Below, in pieces: positions 23,416-31,998 of a stretch of DNA of 48,203 nucleotides. The stretch is taken from assembly GCA_002328865.1 (NCBI GenBank), contig DCWO01000073.1, positions 1-48,203 on the forward strand. The letters are read 5' to 3'. Each line of letters starts with the position of its first letter. Within the stretch, counting starts at the first letter, position 1. The translations under genes were made by a program, and so were the position numbers. The notes under the pieces are model-generated. The model had not been told where the DNA came from and searched no databases. It saw nothing but the letters and a program-made list of their open reading frames with translations. The DNA comes from Dehalococcoidia bacterium UBA2160 (GTDB lineage Bacteria > Chloroflexota > Dehalococcoidia > Lucifugimonadales > UBA1123).

Positions 23416-24420
23416 ATGGCCACGCTGCTTGAGGTGTCCAACCTCACCACACACTTCTTCACGCCCGACGGCGTCGTAAAGGCCGTCGACGGGATTACTT
23501 ATGAGATCGAAGAAGGCGAGGTGCTGGGCGTTGTAGGTGAAAGTGGGTGCGGTAAGAGCGTCCACGCTCTGTCCATCATGCGGCTGGTTGCAAACCCTCC
23601 AGGCCGAATTGTCGACGGGCAGATCATTTTTGACGGCGAAGACATTCTGAAGATGGACGACGCCGAGATGAGGCACATTCGCGGAAACCGCATCGCGATG
23701 GTGTTCCAAGAGCCAATGACCTCACTGAACCCCGTCCTAACGATCGGCCGACAACTCACCGAGACCCTTGAGTTGCACCAGGAAATGAACAAGACGCAGG
23801 CCCGTGAAAGAGCCGCGGAACTGCTCCAGACGGTCGGCATCCCCGATTCGGTTCGACGCCTGAATGACTACCCCCACCAGTTCAGTGGAGGCATGCGGCA
23901 ACGGGTGATGATCGCGATGGCCCTGAGCTGCAACCCTCGGTTGATAATCGCGGACGAACCCACGACCGCGCTGGACGTCACTATTCAAGCTCAGATTCTG
24001 GAATTGATGCGGGACCTCTCCACAGAGTTCGGAACGGCCATGATCGTCATCACCCACAACCTGGGCGTCGTCGCTCGTTACGCTACCCGCGTCGTCGTGA
24101 TGTACGCGGGCAAGATCATCGAAATTGGATCGTCCGAGGACATCTACCACGACGCCAAGCACCCGTACACGATAGCTCTTTTGAACTCGGTGCCCAGGCT
24201 TGACACTGTCGAACGCGTCCGCCTGGATGCCATTGAAGGCCTGCCGCCCGATTTGGTGGATTTGCCGGTCGGGTGCTCTTTCGCACCTCGCTGCAAGTTC
24301 GCAAATGAGAAATGTTTGCAGGAAGACCCCGTGCTTGAGGAAGCTGCTCCCAACCACACGACCGCCTGCTGGCGACACTCCGAACTGGCTGAACTTACCG
24401 CCCAGACGGCCGCGAACTAG
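23416..24420 (+). CDS. Oligopeptide/dipeptide ABC transporter ATPase (OppD/DppD type)
   Basis: This 334-residue cytoplasmic ATPase powers uptake of peptides or similar solutes. Walker A is GESGCGKS (41-48), the signature is FSGGMRQRV, and Walker B is LIIADEPTTALDVT followed by the switch histidine in VITHNL. The C-terminal part carries the cysteine-rich oligopeptide-specific tail (GCSFAPRCKFANEKC ... ACW) that can bind an iron-sulfur cluster in this subfamily. ATG 23416 follows GGGGAGGG; the frame is open 36 codons upstream without features. It is 17 bases ahead of its partner OppF-type gene. No binding protein or permease lies in the window, so the pair must serve components encoded elsewhere. 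Confidence 0.92.
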   Translation: MATLLEVSNLTTHFFTPDGVVKAVDGITYEIEEGEVLGVVGESGCGKSVHALSIMRLVANPPGRIVDGQIIFDGEDILKMDDAEMRHIRGNRIAMVFQEPMTSLNPVLTIGRQLTETLELHQEMNKTQARERAAELLQTVGIPDSVRRLNDYPHQFSGGMRQRVMIAMALSCNPRLIIADEPTTALDVTIQAQILELMRDLSTEFGTAMIVITHNLGVVARYATRVVVMYAGKIIEIGSSEDIYHDAKHPYTIALLNSVPRLDTVERVRLDAIEGLPPDLVDLPVGCSFAPRCKFANEKCLQEDPVLEEAAPNHTTACWRHSELAELTAQTAAN

Positions 24421-24437
24421 AGAGGACGCACGAGCAA

Positions 24438-25478
24438 ATGACACAAAGTCAGACAGCATCGAACGGCCAGAACGGCGCGGATGACGTCTTGGTCGAAGTC
24501 AAGGACATGAAGATGCACTTCCCGGTGACCTCCGGGATCATCTTTCAACGCAAGGTGGCCGACGTCAAAGCGGTCGACGGCATCAGCTTCACGATCAAGC
24601 GCGGCGAAACATTGGGGCTTGTGGGCGAGAGCGGTTGCGGCAAAACGACCACCGGCAGGTGCATCCTCCAGCTATATACGCCCACCGCGGGCGACGTGAT
24701 TTACGACGGACAGCGAATCAACGATCTCGACAGCCGCTCCATGCGGGTAATGCGCCGCCAGATGCAGATCATCTTCCAGGATCCCTATGGCTCTCTGAAT
24801 CCGCGGATGACCTGCGGCGACATCGTCGGCGAACCCCTGGTCGTGCATAAACTCACCTCGGGCAAGGGCGAGTACCGAGACCGCGTGACCGAGCTCCTCC
24901 AAACCGTGGGCCTCAACCCGTACATGGCCGACCGCTACCCGCACGAGTTCAGCGGCGGACAGCGTCAAAGGATCGGCATCGCCCGAGCGCTGGCCGTGAA
25001 CCCGAGTTTCATCGTTTGCGACGAGCCGGTTTCGGCGTTGGACGTTTCGATTCAGGCTCAGGTCATCAACCTGCTCGAGGACCTTCAAGAGCAGTTCGGA
25101 CTGACGTACTTGTTCATCGCGCACGACCTCTCAGTCGTCCGTCACATCAGCGACCGCGTCGCCGTGATGTACCTGGGGCATATCGTGGAGATCGCAGACC
25201 GAATCGAACTGTACGAAAACCCACAGCACCCGTACACCAGGGCTCTGCTGTCCGCGATCCCAATTCCGGACCCCATAATCGAGGCGCAACGTGAGCGCAT
25301 CATCCTGACTGGGGACGTCCCCAGCCCGATGAACCCACCGCCGGGATGCGTGTTCCATACCCGTTGCCCGATTATGGTCGATTCGTGCATGGACGAAACG
25401 CCCGCTCTTAGAGAGGTCTCTCCGAACCACTGGGTTTCTTGCTTCCGAGTCGAGGGTTGGGACGAAGCCAGGGCGTAG
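24438..25478 (+). CDS. Oligopeptide/dipeptide ABC transporter ATPase (OppF/DppF type)
   Basis: This 346-residue partner ATPase has Walker A GESGCGKTT (63-71), signature EFSGGQRQRIGIARAL, Walker B FIVCDEPVSALDVS and switch histidine IAHDLSVV. HFPVTSGIIFQRKVADVKAVD near the start is the insertion typical of OppF-type subunits. The C-terminal tail has the CVFHTRCPIMVDSC cysteine cluster. It forms a heterodimer with the product of 23416-24420. It starts at ATG 24438 and ends 18 bases before a 23-bp hairpin that closes the operon. Confidence 0.92.
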   Translation: MTQSQTASNGQNGADDVLVEVKDMKMHFPVTSGIIFQRKVADVKAVDGISFTIKRGETLGLVGESGCGKTTTGRCILQLYTPTAGDVIYDGQRINDLDSRSMRVMRRQMQIIFQDPYGSLNPRMTCGDIVGEPLVVHKLTSGKGEYRDRVTELLQTVGLNPYMADRYPHEFSGGQRQRIGIARALAVNPSFIVCDEPVSALDVSIQAQVINLLEDLQEQFGLTYLFIAHDLSVVRHISDRVAVMYLGHIVEIADRIELYENPQHPYTRALLSAIPIPDPIIEAQRERIILTGDVPSPMNPPPGCVFHTRCPIMVDSCMDETPALREVSPNHWVSCFRVEGWDEARA

Positions 25479-25496
25479 AAGTCTACGTACAAGAAG

Positions 25497-25547
25497 GAAA
25501 TGACAACCGCCCCTTGATCTATTGGATCAAGGGGCGGTTGTCATTTC
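25497..25547. terminator. Bidirectional 23-bp hairpin terminator
   Basis: Arms 25497-25519 and 25525-25547 pair perfectly over 23 bases around the loop tattg. It lies between the rightward ATPase operon and the leftward zinc-ribbon gene, so it can serve both. The T-run after the stem is weak on both strands. Confidence 0.8.
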
Positions 25548-25580
25548 GATTGATGGCGATCCGACAGCGCCGGGCATTCG

Positions 25581-25868
25581 TCAGGCGGTGTTCAACTCAC
25601 GCTCCGCCGGGCCCTGACGCTGCCTGCGCCTCTTCTCTCGCTCCCATCCGCTGAGCGCCGGCTTGCCCCTGCCAACCTGGTGGTGAGTGTAGACGTGCTC
25701 GACGAAATCCTCTCCGATATGGTCGTCGACCTCAGCCTGAACCGCATCGGACACCTGTAGGTCTCTCCATCCACAAGTGAGGCACATGGGGCCGTCCTCG
25801 GCACTCCGCGCGTAGTCCAGTACAGCGCCGTTGCATCGCGGGCACGCCTGGAGTGTAATCGATGCCAT
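25581..25868 (-). CDS. Small zinc-ribbon protein, unknown function
   Basis: This 95-residue protein starts with CPRCNG (9-14) and has a second pair CLTC about 20 residues on, a four-cysteine zinc ribbon. An acidic helix (VQAEVDDHIGEDFVEHVYTHH) and an Arg/Lys-rich tail (WEREKRRRQRQG) follow. The shape suits a nucleic-acid or ribosome-associated small protein, but no family is recognised. The ATG at 25868 is set by GGAGG; an upstream start in the frame (25925) has no such site. It faces the ATPase operon across a shared terminator and is divergent from the nitroreductase gene. Confidence 0.7.
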   Translation of the reverse strand: MASITLQACPRCNGAVLDYARSAEDGPMCLTCGWRDLQVSDAVQAEVDDHIGEDFVEHVYTHHQVGRGKPALSGWEREKRRRQRQGPAERELNTA

Positions 25869-26049
25869 TGTTGTTCTCCTCCCGAACTGCTCCGACTCTC
25901 TGCGGTCACCCTCGCCCCTCGTCACTCGATTCGAAGGACTCCGGCTCTCGACCTTGTCGTTAGTTCCCTCTCACATTCGCTATACAAGAATTGTAGGATC
26001 GTGAAGAACGGAACACCTGACCAACTCCTCTCCAATGGCTGACCTCTAA

Positions 26050-26096
26050 CTGACAGAACGTGTCAGAATGGAACGGCTCCGACTGATGGTTCGGAG
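26050..26096. promoter_or_regulatory. Two inverted repeats, candidate operator
   Basis: CTGACA-gaacg-TGTCAG (26050-26066) and CTCCGA-8 bases-TCGGAG (26077-26096) are perfect dyads placed one after the other. They lie between the divergent zinc-ribbon (start 25868) and nitroreductase (start 26210) genes. A weaker dyad TACAA-gaa-TTGTA sits at 25983-25995. No regulator gene is next to them. Confidence 0.4.
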
Positions 26097-26209
26097 AAAC
26101 TGGTTGTTCCTGTCCCTTGGTCTACGCGACGAACTACGGCGGCCAAGGAGAAGTCGTCCCACCGCCGAACCATCTGGCGCAATCCTGAATCCCGACATGG
26201 AGGATCACG

Positions 26210-26878
26210 ATGAATCCACCCGTCTACCTGCCTTTGATTGGCTACCGAGAATTCCCGCCAGACGAGATGCGCACGCGGGCGTCGGCGTTCTATGAGGACA
26301 TACGCAGGCGTCGAACGGTCCGGGACTTCTCAGACCGACCAGTTCCAAAGGCGGTGATCGAGGACTGCATCCGAGCCGCGGGAACGGCGCCGAGCGGGGC
26401 GAACATGCAGCCGTGGACGTTCGTCGCGGTTTCTGACCCCGCGGTCAAAACTCGAATCAGGGCAGCAGCCGAGGAAGAGGAGCGGGAGTTCTACGCCCAC
26501 CGAGCGCCGCAAGAGTGGCTCGACGCCCTGGAGCCGCTCGGCACGGACCCGAACAAGCCGTTCATCGAAACGGCTCCGTATCTGATTGCAATCTTCGTCC
26601 AGAACTACGGGGTTAGGGAAAACGGCCAACAGGTGAAGCACTATTACGCCAACGAGTCGGTCGGGATCGCCACCGGCACGCTGATCGCTGCGGTGCACAA
26701 CGCGGGTTTGGCATCGTTGACGCATACGCCGAGCCCGATGCGGTTTCTCAACGACATCCTCGAACGCCCTCAGAACGAGCGCCCGTTCCTGCTGCTCGTG
26801 GTCGGCTACCCCGCCGAAAACGCGACGGTCCCGAAGATCGCCAAGAAGGGCCTCGACGAGATCGCCGTATTTGTCTGA
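26210..26878 (+). CDS. Nitroreductase family flavoprotein, iodotyrosine-deiodinase-like
   Basis: This 222-residue FMN enzyme belongs to the nitroreductase fold. RRRTVRDFSDRPVP opens the FMN-binding part, AGTAPSGANMQPWTFVAV binds the flavin phosphate, and HNAGLASLTHTPSPM plus FLNDILERPQNERPFLLLVVGYPA matches the iodotyrosine deiodinase/BluB-like subgroup better than NfsB. Bacterial members can remove halogens from aromatic rings or reduce other substrates. ATG 26210 follows GGAGG by six bases. It is a lone gene with possible operators upstream. Confidence 0.85.
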   Translation: MNPPVYLPLIGYREFPPDEMRTRASAFYEDIRRRRTVRDFSDRPVPKAVIEDCIRAAGTAPSGANMQPWTFVAVSDPAVKTRIRAAAEEEEREFYAHRAPQEWLDALEPLGTDPNKPFIETAPYLIAIFVQNYGVRENGQQVKHYYANESVGIATGTLIAAVHNAGLASLTHTPSPMRFLNDILERPQNERPFLLLVVGYPAENATVPKIAKKGLDEIAVFV

Positions 26879-27077
26879 ACGCCACGACCATCGGGCCAAT
26901 GGCACGCCACCAAGGTCCGCAGTAGGCTTGAGCCTGCCCACGGAACTGAACACGACGTCACGTTTGACACGATGAACAACCCTGCATACAGTATGTGCTG
27001 TCCCAGGGTGGTTTGAATGCTACGGCCAAGACGCCCTCGCGGAAACCCCGACAACAAACTGTTACTCTCGCGGGCTC

Positions 27078-28172
27078 ATGATGAATCAGGAGATTCGATT
27101 CTGCACAGCCGCCGACGGCACGCGCATAGCATATGCGATCGTCGGCGACGGCCCTCCGCTGGTCAAAGCGCCTAACTGGTTGACCCATCTGGAGTTCGAG
27201 TGGAACAGTCCTGTGTGGCGGCACTGGTGGGAAGAGCTCGCCCGGGATTACACGTTGATCAGGTTCGACCAGCGCGGATCCGGGTTTTCGGATCGCACTG
27301 TGATCGAGCAGTCGTTCGACACCTGGGTAGGCGATCTGGGCGCCGTGGTGGACGACATTGGTCTTGACCGATTTTCACTTTTCGGGATATCTCAGGGCGG
27401 AGCAATCGCGACGACGTACATCGTGCGAAACCCTGGTCGCGTCGACCGGCTGGTCTTGTACGGAGCCTACCCAAGAGGTGAAGCCAAACGCGGCGGCACG
27501 ACACCCGAAGAGTTTGAGGCGGTGCAGACTCTGACTCGAGCAGGATGGGGCCGCGACGATCCCACTTACCGACAGATGTTCACATCCAGGTTCATGCCGG
27601 GCGCGACGACCGAGCAAATGGCGTGGTTCAACGACCTCCAGCGTGTCTCAACGTCCGGGGAAAACGCCGCCTTGGTGAGGGCGACGAACGCCGAGATCGA
27701 CGTGCTGCCGATATTGGGAAGCGTTGACGTGCCGACGTTGGTGCTGCACGCCCAAGGCGACACACAAGTGCCCTTCGAGCAAGGACGACAGCTCGCCTCG
27801 CTGATCCCAGGCGCCCGGTTCGTTGGGTTGGACGGCAGCAACCACCTGCTTTTGGCTAGCGAACCCGCCTGGCCGGTTGCTCTGGCTGAGATCCGCGCCT
27901 TCTTGAGCGGTGAACCCGAGAGTCGGGACGTGGCACCCGCATCGCATGAGGTGGACGTCGGGGCCGTGACGCCTGTTCCAGCCGACCTCACACCAAGGGA
28001 GGTGGAGGTGTTGCGCCTCCTCGCAGCGGGTCAGACGAACCGCGATATTGCCGCCGAGTTGTTCATCACGACCAACACCGTGGCGAACCATGTCAAAAAT
28101 ATCCTCTCGAAAACGGATTCAGCCAATCGAACTGAAGCGGCCGCATTCGCCGCCAGGCACGGACTGAATTAG
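27078..28172 (+). CDS. Alpha/beta hydrolase fused to a C-terminal LuxR-type HTH
   Basis: This 364-residue fusion has an alpha/beta hydrolase domain (1-270) and a LuxR-type DNA-binding domain (about 300-364). The hydrolase part has FDQRGSGFSDR, the nucleophile elbow FGISQGGA, an acid in VLHAQGDTQVPFEQG and a histidine in GSNHLLLA, so the catalytic set looks complete. The HTH reads LTPREVEVLRLLAAGQTNRDIAAEL followed by TTNTVANHVKNIL, a canonical GerE/LuxR helix-turn-helix. It may be a regulator that senses or destroys its own ligand. ATG occurs twice in tandem (27078, 27081) with a weak ribosome site. It precedes a BenE-type transporter on the same strand, a likely target. Confidence 0.85.
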   Translation: MMNQEIRFCTAADGTRIAYAIVGDGPPLVKAPNWLTHLEFEWNSPVWRHWWEELARDYTLIRFDQRGSGFSDRTVIEQSFDTWVGDLGAVVDDIGLDRFSLFGISQGGAIATTYIVRNPGRVDRLVLYGAYPRGEAKRGGTTPEEFEAVQTLTRAGWGRDDPTYRQMFTSRFMPGATTEQMAWFNDLQRVSTSGENAALVRATNAEIDVLPILGSVDVPTLVLHAQGDTQVPFEQGRQLASLIPGARFVGLDGSNHLLLASEPAWPVALAEIRAFLSGEPESRDVAPASHEVDVGAVTPVPADLTPREVEVLRLLAAGQTNRDIAAELFITTNTVANHVKNILSKTDSANRTEAAAFAARHGLN

Positions 28173-28180
28173 TCTCGCGC

Positions 28181-28252
28181 GCTGCTAGCAATGGGCGGTC
28201 TGTAGCCGAAGCTGGCTAGCTACCCCATAGCCATGGCTAGGCATCGGCTAGA
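28181..28252. promoter_or_regulatory. Cluster of CTAG-centred palindromes before the BenE-type gene
   Basis: Within 72 bases there are TGCTAGCA, GGCTAGCTA, a perfect 12-base palindrome TAGCCATGGCTA (28228-28239) and GGCTAGA. CTAG is usually scarce in bacterial DNA. The cluster lies between the LuxR-tailed hydrolase and the transporter gene and could be its binding region. Confidence 0.4.
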
Positions 28253-28366
28253 TTGTCGGTTCCGGAAGATCACCAAGATTGGAGATGTGCGTCTCCAACA
28301 ATGCTCATAAACTCTTTGGTGTCGGTCAGAACATGACCAATCGAGCCAACGCCAAGGAGCACTGCT

Positions 28367-29611
28367 ATGACGACGACTGCCTCCCTGACACTCGCCTCCC
28401 ACGTCCGACTGTCCGTTCGACAAATCAACCGGTCGAACCTGTCCGCCGGTGTCAGCGTGTTGCTGTTGTATCTGTTTGCCGGCCTGCCGATACAGATCGG
28501 AGTCATGACCCAGCTCGGGCTGTCGTCGGGCGAATCAAGCAGTTGGTTCTTCGTCACCTGGATGACGACCGGTCTGTTCTCGTTCGCGCTGGCTCTATTC
28601 ACCAGGCAGCCGGTATCCATCAATCTGTCGATTCCAGCGCTGATCTTCATGGCCGGCGCCGCGGGCGGATACAGCTTGCCGCAGATAATCGGCGCCAACC
28701 TCATGGTAGGCGTCGTCGCCATCGCGTTGTCGACGTTTCGTATAGCGGATGTCTTTGCCCGGCTGGTCCCGTCCCAAGTTGCAATTGGGGTGTTCGCCGG
28801 CAGCATGCTTTTGTTCATGCTGAAGACGTCTCAAATGGCGGTTGCGGACCTCGCGATCGCGGGGCCGATCATAGCGGGATTCATTCTGACGTTGGCAGCA
28901 ACGCGAAACCAGTTGCTCTCCGTTGGCGTCGCTGCAGTAGTCGGGTTGCTCGGCGTCGTGGTCACGGATGGCGTTCCCGGCGCCGGGGCTTCGGCTGGGC
29001 TGCCTCGATTCTTCCCGCTCACAATTGAACTCGACCCCTCGGCGATGATCGCTCTTGGCGTGCCGCTCCTCATCCTCGTGGTCGGTGTTGGCAACACCCA
29101 GTCGCTGGCAGTTCTCCGATCCGAGGGCTATGCCGCGAAAGGCAACCTGTTCGGTCTAGTGGCGGGAGCGGCGACCGTGGTCAACGCGCTCGGAGGCGGT
29201 CATGCGGATGGCATCGGAGGCACGACAACGGTGGTCAGCGCCGGATCGAACGCGGGTCCCTCGGCATACCGCTACTGGGCGATCCTCATATCATCCGTGC
29301 CTGTCGTCGTCATCGCATTCGCGGCATCGCCGATCATCGCCTTTGTCCAAGAATTGCCAGTCACGTATCCGCTGACCGTCGGCGCGCTGGCGTTGGCGAT
29401 GCCGTTCAAACAGGTGATGGTGAAGACCTTGGCAGGCGACAACAGGACCGGCGCACTGGTCGCTGTGCTCGTTGCGGCAATCCCCTTGCAACTGGTTGGG
29501 ATGCCGATGGCCTTCTGGGCTCTGGTCGCGGGGACCGCGGTTGTGGTGCTGGGCTCCGGACAGACGCGACGATACTGGCGCCGCACTCAGTCGGTGTCGT
29601 TTCGCACATGA
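28367..29611 (+). CDS. BenE-type membrane transporter
   Basis: This 414-residue membrane protein is very hydrophobic, with about 12-14 helices. Its likely role is proton-coupled uptake of benzoate or a related small acid. VGVGNTQSLAVLRSEGY matches the position of the BenE motif with NLPGLAVLRAAGY-like sequence, and GGHADGIGGTTTVVSAGSNAGPSAYRYWAI resembles the inverted-repeat half of the BenE/NCS2 fold. ATG 28367 follows AAGGAG by seven bases. It follows the hydrolase-LuxR gene by about 195 bases. No benzoate degradation genes are in the window, so the real substrate may differ. Confidence 0.75.
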   Translation: MTTTASLTLASHVRLSVRQINRSNLSAGVSVLLLYLFAGLPIQIGVMTQLGLSSGESSSWFFVTWMTTGLFSFALALFTRQPVSINLSIPALIFMAGAAGGYSLPQIIGANLMVGVVAIALSTFRIADVFARLVPSQVAIGVFAGSMLLFMLKTSQMAVADLAIAGPIIAGFILTLAATRNQLLSVGVAAVVGLLGVVVTDGVPGAGASAGLPRFFPLTIELDPSAMIALGVPLLILVVGVGNTQSLAVLRSEGYAAKGNLFGLVAGAATVVNALGGGHADGIGGTTTVVSAGSNAGPSAYRYWAILISSVPVVVIAFAASPIIAFVQELPVTYPLTVGALALAMPFKQVMVKTLAGDNRTGALVAVLVAAIPLQLVGMPMAFWALVAGTAVVVLGSGQTRRYWRRTQSVSFRT

Positions 29612-29722
29612 ATCAGCTCGGCTCGGCGCCTGCTGCCCGTTAAGCCGATTCACACTGGCTCGAGCGGGCGGCCTATTCGAGGGGTGGCTAACGCGAATCC
29701 GCCGACCCGATGCCAGGTACTA

Positions 29723-31408
29723 CTATCGCTGCAACCGCTCCATCTCGACGGCGAACCATAGCGCGAGGGCGCCGGTGCGTTCGTCACGACCGAACTCCGC
29801 CTTGCGGTCGAGGTAGGCGCGGAGATCAGGTTGCGGACCCGTGCTGGTGCACCCGTCGACCAGTCCACCGTCTAAGGCCGTGCGTTCCGTGACGCCTCGC
29901 CATGCCAGGTCCAGGAACGAACGGTGTCGATCGTCCAGCCAACCGCGTCTCAGGCCGCGAGCCACCGCGTACCCGAACATGGCGGTGGCGGTGTGCTCCT
30001 GATACGAGCCTGGGACGTCCAGCGCCTCCATCAGCATCCCCGATGGACGCAGACATGCGGCCAGTGAATCCAAGTGACGGACGTGGATCACCAGGAGCTC
30101 GGCTCTATCGGGGTGGTCTTCGGGCACGTACGACAGAGCCTCGGTGTATCCCAGGGCGGCGAACGTGTTGCCCCTTCCCCAGAAGTACGGGACCGACCGC
30201 GCGTGCCAGAATAATCCGTTCGCCTGCTGGACCTTTGCGTCCAAGAGGAATTCCGTCAGAATGTCGATGTAAGCAATGTCGCCGGTCAGTTCGAATGCGC
30301 GACCCAGGATGGCGGCGGCGAAGAACATGTCCTCGGTGCGGTAGTCAGGGTCGCACGGCGCCGGGGGTTGGTCGCCGCTGACGTCTCTGAACCTGTCCGC
30401 GGTGGCGATCAAGGCATCGGCGTAACGGGTGTCGCCGGTCGCCTGCGACAGCTCGTCGCACCAAACCAGACCCGCGAGTGCCGGGCCGCCCGCGCCAGCG
30501 GCCACGATCTCGCTGTTCGCTTCGATCAGAGGCTCCATCGTGGCGGCGATGTCAGCGGCGGTCTCGTCCAACGTTCCGGTGAGCTCGGCGACACGCAAAC
30601 GACCGCTGATCGCGACGCCTTGCGTGTACACGACCGGATCCAGCGAGTAGCCGTACTGCGAAGCCAGCCGTTTCGCGACGTCCAGCGGATTCCGAGATCG
30701 TCTGGCGTCGAGCTCTTCGCGGGCTGGCGACGGACTGGTGTGTTGTCGCTTCGCGAATTCGGCCAGCAAAGCGGCTATTTGCTTCTCCAGCGATCCTTCG
30801 GTCGCGGTGAGCCGAAGGCCAGCGATCGGGGCGAGTCCGCTGGGCTCACCGACTGCCAGCGCCGCCAGCATCGAGTCCGATGGACCAAGCGAACCCGCGT
30901 TCAACGATCGTCCGAGATCGAATGCCGGGTGGGTGGATTCCCAACCGGTCTCCGCGCCTTGAAGCACCTCGACAACAACGTCGGGCGCCATGAAGCTGAC
31001 CCACCTCCAGAGATAGCGGGCCTCTGGGTCGCGTTCGTCGTCGAAGTATCCACCCTCGGGAGGATATCCGACGGCTGGATCGCCTCCGACCCCGTTGTCT
31101 GGACCGACGCCCAGACGCAAACCGTCGGGATTGGCGCACGGGACCACGGTAAGAGCGATCTCGGAGGAGGAGCCGATCAGGGTCGCGGCTCTCAGCGTCA
31201 GGTCCACGTCGACCTGCTCACCGGAGAATCCTCCGATCAGCAGTATTCTGTGCCGAGCGCAATCGGGTGAGTATGCATCCCGATCGACGAGAGCCGGAAT
31301 CAGCGTCTCGGATCGGGTGACGCCGCAGGCGTCCCGCAGCCAACGCCCAGGCTCCTGTTCGGCCAAAGAGCTGAGGGCTGCCTCAAGATCGAAAGTCGAT
31401 ACGCGCAT
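29723..31408 (-). CDS. Two-domain protein: degenerate M14-like peptidase plus GH88/GH105-like barrel
   Basis: This 561-residue protein seems to join two modules. Residues 1-210 resemble an M14 carboxypeptidase: ILLIGGFSGEQ sits where HxxE is expected and VVPCANPDGLRLG is the NPDG motif. The zinc histidine of HxxE is replaced, so zinc binding is doubtful. Residues about 235-560 look like an alpha/alpha six-barrel of the GH88/GH105 unsaturated glucuronyl/rhamnogalacturonyl hydrolases, with TEDMFFAAAILG and VPYFWGRGNTFAALGYTEAL. No signal peptide is visible, so it acts inside the cell. ATG 31408 follows GGAGG. No polysaccharide lyase gene is nearby. The role is unknown. Confidence 0.65.
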   Translation of the reverse strand: MRVSTFDLEAALSSLAEQEPGRWLRDACGVTRSETLIPALVDRDAYSPDCARHRILLIGGFSGEQVDVDLTLRAATLIGSSSEIALTVVPCANPDGLRLGVGPDNGVGGDPAVGYPPEGGYFDDERDPEARYLWRWVSFMAPDVVVEVLQGAETGWESTHPAFDLGRSLNAGSLGPSDSMLAALAVGEPSGLAPIAGLRLTATEGSLEKQIAALLAEFAKRQHTSPSPAREELDARRSRNPLDVAKRLASQYGYSLDPVVYTQGVAISGRLRVAELTGTLDETAADIAATMEPLIEANSEIVAAGAGGPALAGLVWCDELSQATGDTRYADALIATADRFRDVSGDQPPAPCDPDYRTEDMFFAAAILGRAFELTGDIAYIDILTEFLLDAKVQQANGLFWHARSVPYFWGRGNTFAALGYTEALSYVPEDHPDRAELLVIHVRHLDSLAACLRPSGMLMEALDVPGSYQEHTATAMFGYAVARGLRRGWLDDRHRSFLDLAWRGVTERTALDGGLVDGCTSTGPQPDLRAYLDRKAEFGRDERTGALALWFAVEMERLQR

Positions 31409-31552
31409 GAAAGTCCTCCACTACAACCTCGTCATCACACCACACTGACGCATCTACGCGCCGCCGACATCAATCTTTGGGGCGGGCCAGAACGCCGGGT
31501 CCGCTTTGCGCCTGTCCGTTCCCTATTGCTGGTCTGGGGCAACGGGCGCTGA

Positions 31553-31558
31553 TATAAT
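31553..31558 (+). promoter_or_regulatory. Candidate -10 box of the ABM gene
   Basis: A perfect TATAAT lies 34 bases upstream of the ATG at 31592. The best -35 at a 17-base spacer is TGGTCT (31530-31535), only three of six, so the promoter may depend on an activator. Confidence 0.4.
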
Positions 31559-31591
31559 TCGGCCTATCTTCAGACAGGAAAGGGGACGGCA

Positions 31592-31930
31592 ATGATCTCC
31601 ATATTCGTCACCATTCGCATCAAAGACGGGTTCGCGGACCAGTTCAGAGAAGCCAGCTTCGGCGACGCTCACGGGGCCACACGTGAAGAGCCCGGATGTT
31701 TCCGATTCGACATCCTTCAGAACGCCGAAGACTCCAATCTGTTCCACCTGTACGAGGTGTACGCGGACGAAGCGGCCATCGACGCACACCGTGAGGCGCC
31801 CCACTACAAAGCATGGCGATCCACCGTGGAACCCTGGTTCGAGGGTAACATCGAACGGGTTGCAATGACCACTATTTTCCCGTCGGAAGACGGGTGGCGA
31901 AACCAAAAACCGCACCTGCTGAACTGGTAG
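31592..31930 (+). CDS. Antibiotic biosynthesis monooxygenase (ABM) domain protein
   Basis: This 112-residue protein has the dimeric ferredoxin-like ABM fold. It begins ISIFVTIRIKDGFADQF, then EEPGCFRFDILQNAEDSNLFHLYEVYADEAAIDAHREAPHYKAW, the family core with the paired histidines. Members are quinol or polyketide monooxygenases, or LsrG-like isomerases; the reaction here is not known. ATG 31592 follows AGGAAAGGGG. The beta-propeller gene at 31999 follows on the same strand after 68 bases, perhaps as one transcript. Confidence 0.8.
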   Translation: MISIFVTIRIKDGFADQFREASFGDAHGATREEPGCFRFDILQNAEDSNLFHLYEVYADEAAIDAHREAPHYKAWRSTVEPWFEGNIERVAMTTIFPSEDGWRNQKPHLLNW

Positions 31931-31998
31931 ATTCGCGACCGTACGAAGACGTTGTATTGCTGGCGCTTTTGACATTTCCGGGCGGAGGAGGAGGAGCG

